This document shows, one piece after another, positions 1 to 6,202 of a DNA stretch of 13,502 nt. A program made the translations under genes and the position numbers. This stretch comes from Chamaesiphon sp. (lineage in GTDB: Bacteria > Cyanobacteriota > Cyanobacteriia > Cyanobacteriales > Chamaesiphonaceae), in NCBI GenBank assembly GCA_026786125.1, contig JAJAYU010000179.1:1-13502 (forward strand), in the 5' to 3' direction. The notes under the pieces were generated by a model that was not told the DNA's origin, searched no databases, and worked only from the letters and a program-made list of their open reading frames with translations. Positions within the stretch are counted from its first letter, which is position 1, and the number at the start of each line of letters is the position of its first letter.

Positions 1-277
1 ATGTGACTCGATGCTAATTGGCGACAGAGCGCAGGCGAATACTTTCCCCTACATCCAAGTTCAAAATCAAACCGCTAAAGTCGAACACGAAGCATCTACT
101 TCTAAGATTGGTGAGGATCAATTATTCTTCTTCGCTCAACGGGGGATTTCCCAAGAGGATGCGATCTCGATGATGATTAGTGGTTTCTGCAAGGATGTCT
201 TTAATCAACTGCCGATGGAATTTGCTGTTGAAGCTGACAGATTGTTGAGTCTGAAACTGGAAGGTACTGTCGGTTAA
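1..277 (+). CDS. sufB: SufB, Fe-S cluster scaffold subunit of the SufBCD complex (3' end only)
   Basis: The window opens inside this gene. The reading frame starts at base 2 and gives the last 91 residues, beginning CDSMLIGD and ending LKLEGTVG before TAA. SufB forms the cytoplasmic SufBC2D scaffold on which Fe-S clusters are built from SufS-derived sulfur. The fragment matches the conserved C-terminal part of the family: [30 protein letters not shown] and the terminal [10 protein letters not shown] helix. The first Cys aligns with E. coli Cys405 and the His-Glu in VEHEA with His433-Glu434, residues reported as important for cluster assembly (family knowledge). The distance from that Cys to the C-terminus equals that in E. 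coli SufB as I recall it, so the end looks intact. sufC would normally follow at once, but here two unrelated genes intervene. Confidence 0.97.
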   Translation, partial: CDSMLIGDRAQANTFPYIQVQNQTAKVEHEASTSKIGEDQLFFFAQRGISQEDAISMMISGFCKDVFNQLPMEFAVEADRLLSLKLEGTVG

Positions 278-296
278 TTCTAGATAGTTAATGCAT

Positions 297-317
297 AGGG
301 TGGGAATTACCCACCCT
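297..317. repeat. Perfect 8-bp inverted repeat after sufB (hairpin; possible weak terminator)
   Basis: AGGGTGGG (297-304) pairs with CCCACCCT (310-317) across an AATTA loop. It lies 20 bases after the sufB stop and is followed by an A/T-rich stretch with short T runs (323-334), so it could act as a weak intrinsic terminator. Its arm AGGGTGGG is shared with the ends of the larger element at 1002-1087, which suggests it is a related or decayed repeat rather than a sufB-specific signal. Confidence 0.6.
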
Positions 318-338
318 GTAAAATTATTATTTTCTGTT

Positions 339-989
339 ATGAGATCGATAATATTCTCACTTGTTCCCAAAAGATTTTTAGCCGCACAACTTCGCCAACC
401 ATCTGGAATATTTGGTAAGGTTTTCATGACGGATTTACTCAATAAAGGGAATGAGAAAATTAATCATCTCGCAGTTAAAGGGCTAGATATTCAACAAGCC
501 GATCGAGTCTTGGATGTTGGGTTTGGTGGTGGGGCGACGATCAAGGAAATGTTGAAACTAATCGACATGGGTAAAATCTATGGTGTTGATTTTTCTCAGC
601 CGATGGTAGAGACAGCAAAGCAGAAATTCAGAAGATCGATCAAATCTGGTAAAGTATCGATCGAATTTGCTAATGTTAATCAACTACCATTCGATGACAA
701 TATATTCGATAAGATTTGTACTGTGAATACGATTTACTTTTGGGAAGCTCCACTAGTTGGTTTACGAGAGATTAGACGAGTGATGAAAAGTAATGGTAGG
801 TTAGTGATTGGGATTCGATCGGCTGATAAGATGAAAGACTTGCCATTTACTCAACACAACTTTAAATTGTACGATCCAGAAGCAGTAAGAGATTTACTGA
901 TCGGGGCTGGATTTAATAGGGTATCAATCAATCATCACGATCAAGATGAAAAATTCGATGCTGTAATGGTAACAGCCTATCTTGGATAA
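339..989 (+). CDS. Class I SAM-dependent methyltransferase, substrate unknown
   Basis: A 216-aa protein from the ATG at 339. SAM-binding motif I is clear at about residues 57-65 (VLDVGFGGG), with the acidic motif II Asp at about 84 in YGVDFSQPM. A motif IV-like stretch reads LPFDDNIFDKICTVNTIYFW, and a later block, EIRRVMKSNGRLVIGI, is typical of the Methyltransf_11 group. An in-frame ATG exists at 291, but it would run through the 297-317 hairpin, so I prefer 339, which gives MRSIIFSLVPKRFLA. The N-terminus is basic and hydrophobic and could associate with a membrane or lipid, but no full transmembrane helix is evident. Its position between sufB and sufC is unusual and gives no clue to the substrate. 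It is bracketed by related G-rich inverted repeats. Small molecule, lipid or quinone substrates are all possible. Confidence 0.85.
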   Translation: MRSIIFSLVPKRFLAAQLRQPSGIFGKVFMTDLLNKGNEKINHLAVKGLDIQQADRVLDVGFGGGATIKEMLKLIDMGKIYGVDFSQPMVETAKQKFRRSIKSGKVSIEFANVNQLPFDDNIFDKICTVNTIYFWEAPLVGLREIRRVMKSNGRLVIGIRSADKMKDLPFTQHNFKLYDPEAVRDLLIGAGFNRVSINHHDQDEKFDAVMVTAYLG

Positions 990-1005
990 TAGTAGATAAT
1001 AGTAG
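986..1005 (+). repeat. 10-bp direct tandem repeat at the methyltransferase stop
   Basis: ATAATAGTAG occurs twice back to back (986-995 and 996-1005). The first copy contains the TAA stop of the methyltransferase and the second overlaps the left end of the 1002-1087 element. It could be a slippage product. Confidence 0.7.
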
Positions 1006-1087
1006 GGTGGGCACTGCCCACCAATAACCAGTATTGACAGCTAATTGAATTCGAGCAAGATCTAAATGTGGGCAGTGCCCACCCTAC
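1002..1087. repeat. 86-bp MITE-like element with perfect 20-bp terminal inverted repeats
   Basis: The left arm 1002-1021 (starting GTAGGGTGGGCACTGCC) is the exact reverse complement of the right arm 1068-1087 (ending CAGTGCCCACCCTAC). Each arm is also almost self-palindromic around GTGGGCACTGCCCAC. The 46-bp interior is A/T-rich and non-coding, and no clear target-site duplication is seen. It fills nearly all the space between the methyltransferase and Uma2 genes. Related GTAGGGTGGGCA-type sequences are common interspersed repeats in cyanobacteria, as far as I recall. As RNA it could fold into one long hairpin or two small ones. Confidence 0.8.
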
Positions 1088-1104
1088 ACAATTAACGTTT
1101 TAAA

Positions 1105-1671
1105 ATGGTTGCAACATCTGTAAAAAATCTCACATTAGAAAGCTTTCTGGATCTCCCAGCAACTAAACCTGCGAGTGAATATATTGATGGAAAGGTAGTT
1201 CAAAAGCCAATGCCTCAAGGAAAACATAGCGTAATTCAGACCAAGCTACTTATATTCATTAATTCACTTTTATTAGAATCGAATATAGGTATAGCACTAT
1301 CAGAACTAAGATGCACTTTTGGAGGCAGGTCGATCGTTCCTGATGTAGTTGTGTTGAAGAATAAAAATATTCCCAAAGATGATGATGGTGAGGTTGCCAA
1401 TGTGGTGTCAACTGCACCTGATTGGACAATTGAAATCTTATCTCCCGACCAAAGTACGACTAAAGTAATTAAAAATATTCTTCATTGTTTAGATCATGGT
1501 ACTGAAGTGGGATGGTTAATCGATCCTGCTGAGAAGATGATCTTAGTTTATCAACCGAATCGACAAGTCCAAGTGGTAGATATACTCGAAGCTGAATTAA
1601 TCGTACCTGAATTTACTCGATCCGTTAAATTAACGGCTGGCGATGTCTTTGGCTGGTTGAAGGTGGGATAA
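1105..1671 (+). CDS. Uma2 family (DUF820) PD-(D/E)XK-fold putative endonuclease
   Basis: A 188-aa protein of usual length for the family, which is greatly expanded in cyanobacteria. Family landmarks in order: an N-terminal LESFLDLPAT-type segment, EYIDGKVV at about 25-32, VPDVVVL with Asp80, TIEILSP with Glu110, and WLIDP at about 137-141 followed by the strand KMILVYQ. Asp80 and Glu110 are the likely metal-binding acids of the restriction-endonuclease-like fold, with a Lys in the following helix (K120 or K123). Biological roles of Uma2 proteins are largely unknown, and many copies sit alone or move with repeats. No Shine-Dalgarno sequence precedes the ATG, as is common in cyanobacteria. It lies between sufB and sufC, immediately after an inverted-repeat element, and has no evident functional link to Suf. 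Confidence 0.88.
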   Translation: MVATSVKNLTLESFLDLPATKPASEYIDGKVVQKPMPQGKHSVIQTKLLIFINSLLLESNIGIALSELRCTFGGRSIVPDVVVLKNKNIPKDDDGEVANVVSTAPDWTIEILSPDQSTTKVIKNILHCLDHGTEVGWLIDPAEKMILVYQPNRQVQVVDILEAELIVPEFTRSVKLTAGDVFGWLKVG

Positions 1672-1679
1672 GATCGAAT

Positions 1680-1696
1680 GTGAATATATATTTCAC
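1680..1696. repeat. Small inverted repeat between uma2 and sufC
   Basis: GTGAA (1680-1684) and TTCAC (1692-1696) flank TATATAT, 9 bases after the Uma2 stop and 70 bases before sufC. It may be an operator half-site pair or a weak hairpin. The 94-bp spacer 1672-1765 would have to hold any promoter that restores transcription of sufCDS, but I see no consensus -35/-10 pair in it. Confidence 0.3.
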
Positions 1697-1765
1697 GATG
1701 GTATGATGAGAAGCTAGTCCAACGAGATCGAATATTATTAAAACTCAATTAAATCAATCTAAATT

Positions 1766-2548
1766 ATGATTAATCCGAATAGACCGGTTATCCTGTCGAT
1801 CGAGAATCTTACCGCAAACGTTGATGATACACAGATATTAAACGGCGTGAACCTCGAAATCAAAGCTGGCGAAATTCATGCAATTATGGGGCCAAATGGC
1901 TCTGGTAAAAGTACATTATCTAAAGTATTAGCCGGACATCCCGCATATACAGTCACGGGTGGAACAGTTACCTATAAAGGTGAGAACTTATTTGACTTAG
2001 AACCTCAAGATCGCGCACGCTCTGGTGTATTTCTCGCGTTCCAATATCCTCTGGAAATTCCTGGTGTAAGTAATCTCGACTTCCTCCGTGTTGCTTATAA
2101 TTCTCGCCAGAAACATTTGGGATTGGAAGAACTAGATGTATTTGATTTTGATGAATTGATTCAAGCAAAATTAGATATCGTCAAAATGAATCCTACATTT
2201 CTGAGTCGCAGCGTGAATGAGGGTTTCTCTGGTGGTGAGAAGAAGCGGAATGAAATTCTTCAGATGGCGATTCTGCAACCTAGTTTAGCGATCCTCGACG
2301 AGACTGATTCGGGATTGGATATTGACGCGCTGAAAATTGTGGCTAATGGGGTGAATCAGTTGTCGAACAAAGATAATTCGATGTTGGTAATTACCCATTA
2401 TCAGCGGTTGCTCGATTATATTATTCCTGATTTTGTCCATGTGATGGCGAATGGACAAATATTGACTAGTGGCGGGAAGGAGCTTGCGCTGGAATTGGAA
2501 GCGAAAGGTTATGACTGGGTAACGGAGCCAGAAACAGCAAACGTGTAG
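1766..2548 (+). CDS. sufC: SufC, ABC-type ATPase of the SufBCD Fe-S assembly complex
   Basis: A 260-aa soluble ABC ATPase of normal family length. Walker [10 protein letters not shown] is at 42-50 (Lys48), the Q-loop at [11 protein letters not shown], the ABC signature SGGEKKR from Ser155, Walker [13 protein letters not shown] with Asp178-Glu179, and the H-loop His at about 211 in VITHYQR. The [11 protein letters not shown] and [12 protein letters not shown] strings are diagnostic of SufC as opposed to transporter ATPases. It binds SufB and SufD in the cytoplasm, and ATP hydrolysis drives the rearrangement needed to build clusters. The ATG at 1766 follows an A/T-rich stretch without a Shine-Dalgarno sequence. 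It is separated from sufB by about 1.5 kb of unrelated genes and from sufD by a 320-bp repeat-filled gap, so co-transcription is uncertain. Confidence 0.97.
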   Translation: MINPNRPVILSIENLTANVDDTQILNGVNLEIKAGEIHAIMGPNGSGKSTLSKVLAGHPAYTVTGGTVTYKGENLFDLEPQDRARSGVFLAFQYPLEIPGVSNLDFLRVAYNSRQKHLGLEELDVFDFDELIQAKLDIVKMNPTFLSRSVNEGFSGGEKKRNEILQMAILQPSLAILDETDSGLDIDALKIVANGVNQLSNKDNSMLVITHYQRLLDYIIPDFVHVMANGQILTSGGKELALELEAKGYDWVTEPETANV

Positions 2549-2555
2549 AAGATCT

Positions 2556-2621
2556 GTAGGGGCAGGTTTATGTTAGGTTTCTCGCTACATCCTAGCAGCG
2601 ATCAAACAAACCTGCCCTAAC
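2556..2621. repeat. 66-bp palindromic interspersed repeat (GTAGGGGCAGGTTT ends)
   Basis: The left end GTAGGGGCAGGTTT (2556-2569) matches the reverse complement of 2608-2621 at 12 of 14 positions, with a perfect 10-bp core GGGCAGGTTT (2560-2569 with 2608-2617). An inner TCGCT/AGCGA pair (2582-2586, 2597-2601) would extend the fold. It starts just after the sufC stop and has no T run, so it reads as a mobile-type repeat rather than a terminator. It fills part of the 320-bp gene-free gap 2549-2868. Confidence 0.65.
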
Positions 2622-2643
2622 CCACAAGTGAATGCAATGTTGG

Positions 2644-2658
2644 TTAACAATCTGTTAA
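2644..2658. promoter_or_regulatory. Operator-like palindrome TTAACA-ATC-TGTTAA
   Basis: A perfect 6-bp inverted repeat with a 3-bp spacer in the sufC-sufD gap. It has the form of a dimeric regulator site but does not match the CAAC-N6-GTTG pattern I recall for SufR. Function unknown; it could occur by chance in A/T-rich DNA. Confidence 0.25.
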
Positions 2659-2665
2659 TAGTTAG

Positions 2666-2805
2666 TGCGGTGGGTGGGTTCGTTTAAAATCCCAATTGCT
2701 AACGATATTAATTGCATAAAGCGGCGTTTTTATATCTCGTGGGGGAGAGGCTCCGCCAACGGGGGTTCCCCCCGAATAAAAAAACGACAAGACACCCACC
2801 CCTAC
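2666..2805. repeat. Composite palindromic repeat, about 140 bp, between sufC and sufD
   Basis: The outer ends are complementary around GGTGGGT (2669-2675) and ACCCACC (2794-2800), the right end reading GTAGGGGTGGGT on the minus strand. Inside are CGTTTTTAT (2725-2733) against ATAAAAAAACG (2776-2786), a GGAG-AGG-CTCC hairpin (2744-2754) and a CGGGGG-TTC-CCCCCG hairpin (2760-2774). The minus strand of 2744-2760 reads GTTGGCGGAGCCTCTCC, a core also present at 10721-10737. It looks like a nested cyanobacterial interspersed repeat. The remaining 63 bp before sufD is T-rich and shows nothing else clear. Confidence 0.6.
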
Positions 2806-2868
2806 AGATCCTTGTCTCTATAAATTATCCTTTGGTAAATTCTCTTTTTATTTGTTTCTTTATCTAAT

Positions 2869-4146
2869 ATGACAGCAACTCTTACTCAACTAATCCCACT
2901 CACGCCTCCAGCTAACCCCCAGCTTCAAGATATCCGCACCCAAGCGGCTGCATATCTCCAGGAAGAAACTATTCCCACCAACAAAAACGAGGAATGGCGA
3001 TTTACGAATTTAGCTCCGCTGTTGGCGCAGACATTCGCTGCACCGAATCAACAACTCCCCCCTGTTAATATTAACGGTTTAGTCATTCCAGAGGCTCCTG
3101 ACAGCCGTTTGGTGTTTGTTAATGGGATCTACGCGGCTGAATATTCCAGCATTGCGAATTTACCTACGGGGGTATTCGTCGGGAATATAGCAGCCGCTAT
3201 CGATGCAGGGTTGGCGGTGACAAATTATCTAGGTAAACAGCCTGGAGGTGAAGAGGTTTTCACGGCGATTAATACGGCGGGAATTAATGACGCTGCGGTG
3301 GTGTGGCTGACTAAAGATAGTTCTTATGAGTCGCCGATTCAGCTCTTATTTATTGCGACTGTCGATGATGCAGCGGTGGCGATTCAACCGCGGACTCTGA
3401 TTGTGATGGAAGCGGGGAGTAGTGCGACTTTAGTTCAGGAATATCTACACACTTCAATTCCTAATCACCCCTATTTTAGTAATAGCGTTACCGAAATCTG
3501 GCTCGGCGATACTGCCAAACTCAATCATACCCGCATCCAAGATGAGGATATTACCGCGATTCATATCGGCAAGACGGCGGTTTCCCAGTCTCAGCATAGT
3601 TCCTATGCGGGCAACTCGATCGATCTTGGCTCGAAACTCTCGCGCCATAATTGGGAAATTTTCCAAATCGGCGCACAGACAGAAACCAACCTCAATGGTT
3701 TAGCGATGGTGAATGGAGAGCAGGAATCAGATACTCATAGTACTATTGCCCTCACCAAGCCTCACGGTACGACGAATCAATTGCACAAGTGTATCGTAGA
3801 CGATCGCGCCCATGCTATTTTCAATGGTAAAGTGTTCGTGCCCCAAGCTGCTCAACAAACCAATGCTGGGCAATTGAATCGAAATCTACTGCTGTCACCC
3901 ACCGCTCGGATTGATACCAAGCCCCAACTCGAAATCACGGCTGATAATGTCAAATGTTCCCACGGTGCAACGGTGAGCCAGTTAGAAGACGATGAAATTT
4001 TTTATCTTCAGAGTCGGGGTTTGGATGTTGAAACAGCTAAAATATTACTAATTAACGCTTTTGCTGTAGAGATTATCGATCGAATTCCCGTGGCTTCAGT
4101 GCGAGAGAAACTAGCAGTAGCAGTGAAAGCATTCAAAGCTAGCTAA
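2869..4146 (+). CDS. sufD: SufD, Fe-S cluster assembly protein of the SufBCD complex
   Basis: A 425-aa SufD. The N-terminal part carries the family's [13 protein letters not shown] motif near residues 40-52. The core is a long beta-helix region, and the conserved C-terminal block reads [25 protein letters not shown], with His365 in the place of the functionally important E. coli His360, followed by [11 protein letters not shown]. SufD pairs with SufB in the cytoplasmic scaffold and is implicated in iron entry into the cluster (family knowledge). The ATG at 2869 has no Shine-Dalgarno sequence but gives the usual N-terminus and length. sufS follows 13 bases after the stop, so sufD and sufS are very probably co-transcribed. 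Confidence 0.97.
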   Translation: MTATLTQLIPLTPPANPQLQDIRTQAAAYLQEETIPTNKNEEWRFTNLAPLLAQTFAAPNQQLPPVNINGLVIPEAPDSRLVFVNGIYAAEYSSIANLPTGVFVGNIAAAIDAGLAVTNYLGKQPGGEEVFTAINTAGINDAAVVWLTKDSSYESPIQLLFIATVDDAAVAIQPRTLIVMEAGSSATLVQEYLHTSIPNHPYFSNSVTEIWLGDTAKLNHTRIQDEDITAIHIGKTAVSQSQHSSYAGNSIDLGSKLSRHNWEIFQIGAQTETNLNGLAMVNGEQESDTHSTIALTKPHGTTNQLHKCIVDDRAHAIFNGKVFVPQAAQQTNAGQLNRNLLLSPTARIDTKPQLEITADNVKCSHGATVSQLEDDEIFYLQSRGLDVETAKILLINAFAVEIIDRIPVASVREKLAVAVKAFKAS

Positions 4147-4159
4147 ATATTGGCAAGAA

Positions 4160-5494
4160 ATGACTAAAGGAAGCAGAATCCAGCGACTGATCCAAAATAT
4201 TACAGGCACAGCGGAGAATATGACATTCATTCAAACCAAATCAGGAATTCACAAGCCTCAATCTCTTGCTGATACTGTGCGAGCCGACTTTCCGATTCTC
4301 CATCGAGAGGTACATGGTAAGCCACTAGTTTATCTAGATAGTGGGGCAACTTCTCAAAAGCCCCATACGGTGATTCACGCACTGGATCATTATTACAGTC
4401 ACTACAACTCTAATGTTCATCGCGGCGTGCATACCCTCAGTGGTGAAGCAACAGATGCTTATGAGGGTGCGAGAGAAAAGATCGCTAAGTTTGTTAATGC
4501 TGCTTCTTCTCAAGAGATTATTTACACGCGAAATGCAACTGAAGCAATTAACTTAGTTGCATATAGTTGGGGCTTGAGCAATCTCCAACGAGGTGATGAG
4601 ATCATCCTGTCGGTGATGGAACATCATAGCAACTTGATTCCGTGGCAATTAGTCGCCCAAAAAACAGGTGCTCGGCTAAAATTTGTGCAGCTTACACCAG
4701 ATGAAGATTTTGATTTTGGGCACTATCAATCACTATTAAATGATAAGACGAAGCTAGTATCGATTGTCCATGTTTCTAATACATTGGGCTGTATTAATCC
4801 AGTGAAAGAAATTGCTGCTTTAGCGCATCAATATGGTGCCAAAGTATTGATTGATGCCTGTCAGAGTGTACCGCACATGCCGATCGATGTTCAAGATTTG
4901 GATTGCGATTGGATGGCGGTATCAGGACACAAGATGTGTGGCCCAACGGGGATTGGCTTCTTGTATGGTAAGCTAAATTTGATGCGATCGATGCCACCTT
5001 TTCTGGGTGGTGGTGAAATGATCGCCGATGTATTTTTGGAAAATGCCACTTATGCAGATCTACCGCACAAGTTTGAAGCAGGTACGCCAGCCATTGCCGA
5101 AGCGATTGGGTTGGGTGCTGCGGTAGATTATTTAACGAACATTGGGATGGATAAAATTCATGCTTATGAAACCGAATTAACGACTTACTTAATGGAAAAG
5201 TTAGTTCAACTACCTCAAGTGAGAATTTATGGCCCTAAACAACCCAAAGAACGTGCGGCACTAGCTGCCTTTACTTGTGGTGATGTCCATCCTCACGATC
5301 TTTCGACGATGCTCGATCAATCAGGGATTGCAATTCGAGCTGGACACCATTGTACCCAGCCATTACACCGTTTTATCAAGGCTCAATCTACAGCAAGAGC
5401 GAGCTTGCATTTCTACAATACCAAAGCTGAAATCGATATTTTCATTGCATCATTGCAAGAATCGATCGAGTTCTTTGATAGTATTTTCAGTTGA
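4160..5494 (+). CDS. sufS: SufS, group II PLP-dependent cysteine desulfurase
   Basis: SufS removes sulfur from L-cysteine as an enzyme persulfide and passes it to the Suf scaffold. From the ATG at 4160 it is 444 aa. Landmarks (long numbering): [13 protein letters not shown] near 73-85, [28 protein letters not shown], the PLP Schiff-base Lys258 in [17 protein letters not shown], and the catalytic Cys398 in [12 protein letters not shown], on the short loop typical of group II (SufS-like) enzymes. An in-frame ATG at 4220, just behind GGAG, would give 424 aa, closer to the cyanobacterial homologue length I recall, so residues 1-20 may be untranslated. I keep 4160 because it lies 13 bases after sufD. 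A strong terminator follows the gene. Confidence 0.95.
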   Translation: MTKGSRIQRLIQNITGTAENMTFIQTKSGIHKPQSLADTVRADFPILHREVHGKPLVYLDSGATSQKPHTVIHALDHYYSHYNSNVHRGVHTLSGEATDAYEGAREKIAKFVNAASSQEIIYTRNATEAINLVAYSWGLSNLQRGDEIILSVMEHHSNLIPWQLVAQKTGARLKFVQLTPDEDFDFGHYQSLLNDKTKLVSIVHVSNTLGCINPVKEIAALAHQYGAKVLIDACQSVPHMPIDVQDLDCDWMAVSGHKMCGPTGIGFLYGKLNLMRSMPPFLGGGEMIADVFLENATYADLPHKFEAGTPAIAEAIGLGAAVDYLTNIGMDKIHAYETELTTYLMEKLVQLPQVRIYGPKQPKERAALAAFTCGDVHPHDLSTMLDQSGIAIRAGHHCTQPLHRFIKAQSTARASLHFYNTKAEIDIFIASLQESIEFFDSIFS

Positions 5495-5511
5495 GATTTA
5501 AAGTTGTGCCA

Positions 5512-5542
5512 AAAACCCGAATTTTTAGCAAATTCGGGTTTT
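5512..5542. terminator. Bidirectional intrinsic terminator after sufS
   Basis: A perfect 13-bp stem, AAAACCCGAATTT (5512-5524) with AAATTCGGGTTTT (5530-5542), closes a 5-base loop TTAGC. Arms of A and T on both outer sides give a U tract in either direction. It sits 18 bases after the sufS stop and 18 bases beyond the end of the convergent small gene, so it can serve both. Confidence 0.9.
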
Positions 5543-5559
5543 GTGTTGCTCAATGATAT

Positions 5560-5748
5560 TTAATACGCCAATGTCTCTAGAGTTTCGCGCAGGTACCGTT
5601 GGACGCGGGCATCAAGATTGAGATCTGTTTGTTCTGTAACTGTCAGTTGTGATACCCAATGCTGAAACCCCGAACTAGCTGAAATTGCTTGTTTGAGATT
5701 AGCCCAAACAGAAGTATCGTTGGCGGATATGGGTGAGGAGATACTCAT
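5560..5748 (-). CDS. Small conserved hypothetical protein, 62 aa
   Basis: The minus-strand frame from the ATG at 5748 encodes a short soluble protein with a WANLKQAISASSGFQHWV segment and the C-terminus RVQRYLRETLETLAY. I recall small cyanobacterial hypothetical proteins with the same pattern (a W..LK.AIA.SSGF..W block and a terminal LRETLETLAY), but I cannot name a family or function. The frame is open further upstream to 5844 only through a TTG codon, and that stretch looks less protein-like, so I take the ATG. The protein has no membrane segment or signal peptide. It converges on sufS and shares its terminator. It could be wrong if my recollection of the family is false, as the ORF is short. 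Confidence 0.6.
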   Translation of the reverse strand: MSISSPISANDTSVWANLKQAISASSGFQHWVSQLTVTEQTDLNLDARVQRYLRETLETLAY

Positions 5749-6202
5749 TTGAAGACGATGCCAAAAAAATGAATGATTTAGTTGTGGCGAGAAGTTAGAG
5801 TAACGATCTTGGTCACATTTCCCATCATAACTGAATTTAATCAACTATCTGGTTATTCTTGATACATCGCCAAAATTTGGCAACCTATCGGAGCTTCTCT
5901 GGTAGACTCGATCAATTTTGCCAGAAAATCACTAGATCTCACGCTATTATAAGGTAATATCTCAAACCAAGTCAGTGACTTAACTTAAATGGCCAAATAG
6001 ACTTGATAGATTCCATTAGTAAGATCCCGATCAGAAGATATCGTGATTTCAGCTTTTAACTACAATCACATACTTTTTGCTCCACAAGCAAAACATTGTC
6101 GAAGCCACAACTATCACTATAGATCGGTATCATATCTATCTATTTTTAGATCCCGATCGCAATTATTATTTATTAGTATCAGAAATAGGAGAGAAAAAAG
6201 CT
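5749..6202. other. Gene-free region upstream of glnN (divergent with the 62-aa gene)
   Basis: This 454-bp region should hold the glnN promoter and that of the small minus-strand gene. It contains a palindrome GCCAAA-A-TTTGGC (5869-5881). Two matches to the loose NtcA pattern GT-N10-AC occur (5954-5967 and 6098-6111), neither being the full GTA-N8-TAC nor well spaced to a TAN3T box; TATCAT at 6128-6133 and TAACTT at 5981-5986 are the nearest. The glnN frame is open back to 6077, but without any ATG. Confidence 0.5.
6187..6193 (+). promoter_or_regulatory. Ribosome binding site that fixes the glnN start
   Basis: AGGAGAG lies 9 bases before the GTG at 6203. It is among the best Shine-Dalgarno matches in the window and supports GTG over upstream TTG codons in the same frame. 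Confidence 0.7.

Noticed and set aside
122..442. Minus-strand ORF of 106 codons across the sufB end
   Set aside because: Overlaps sufB and the methyltransferase on the opposite strand and crosses the 297-317 hairpin; no recognisable protein features.
297..1671. Methyltransferase plus Uma2 nuclease considered as a restriction-modification or defence pair
   Set aside because: The methyltransferase has a generic small-molecule type fold without DNA-methylase motifs such as DPPY or NPPY, and the two genes are separated by a repeat element; no evidence of joint function.
6077..6202. 42-residue N-terminal extension of GlnN
   Set aside because: Begins only at TTG, lacks a ribosome binding site, and is not part of the expected GlnN N-terminus; GTG 6203 is better supported.
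5749..6202. Glutamine (glnA RNA) riboswitch upstream of glnN
   Set aside because: I could not find the conserved motif elements in this region by eye.
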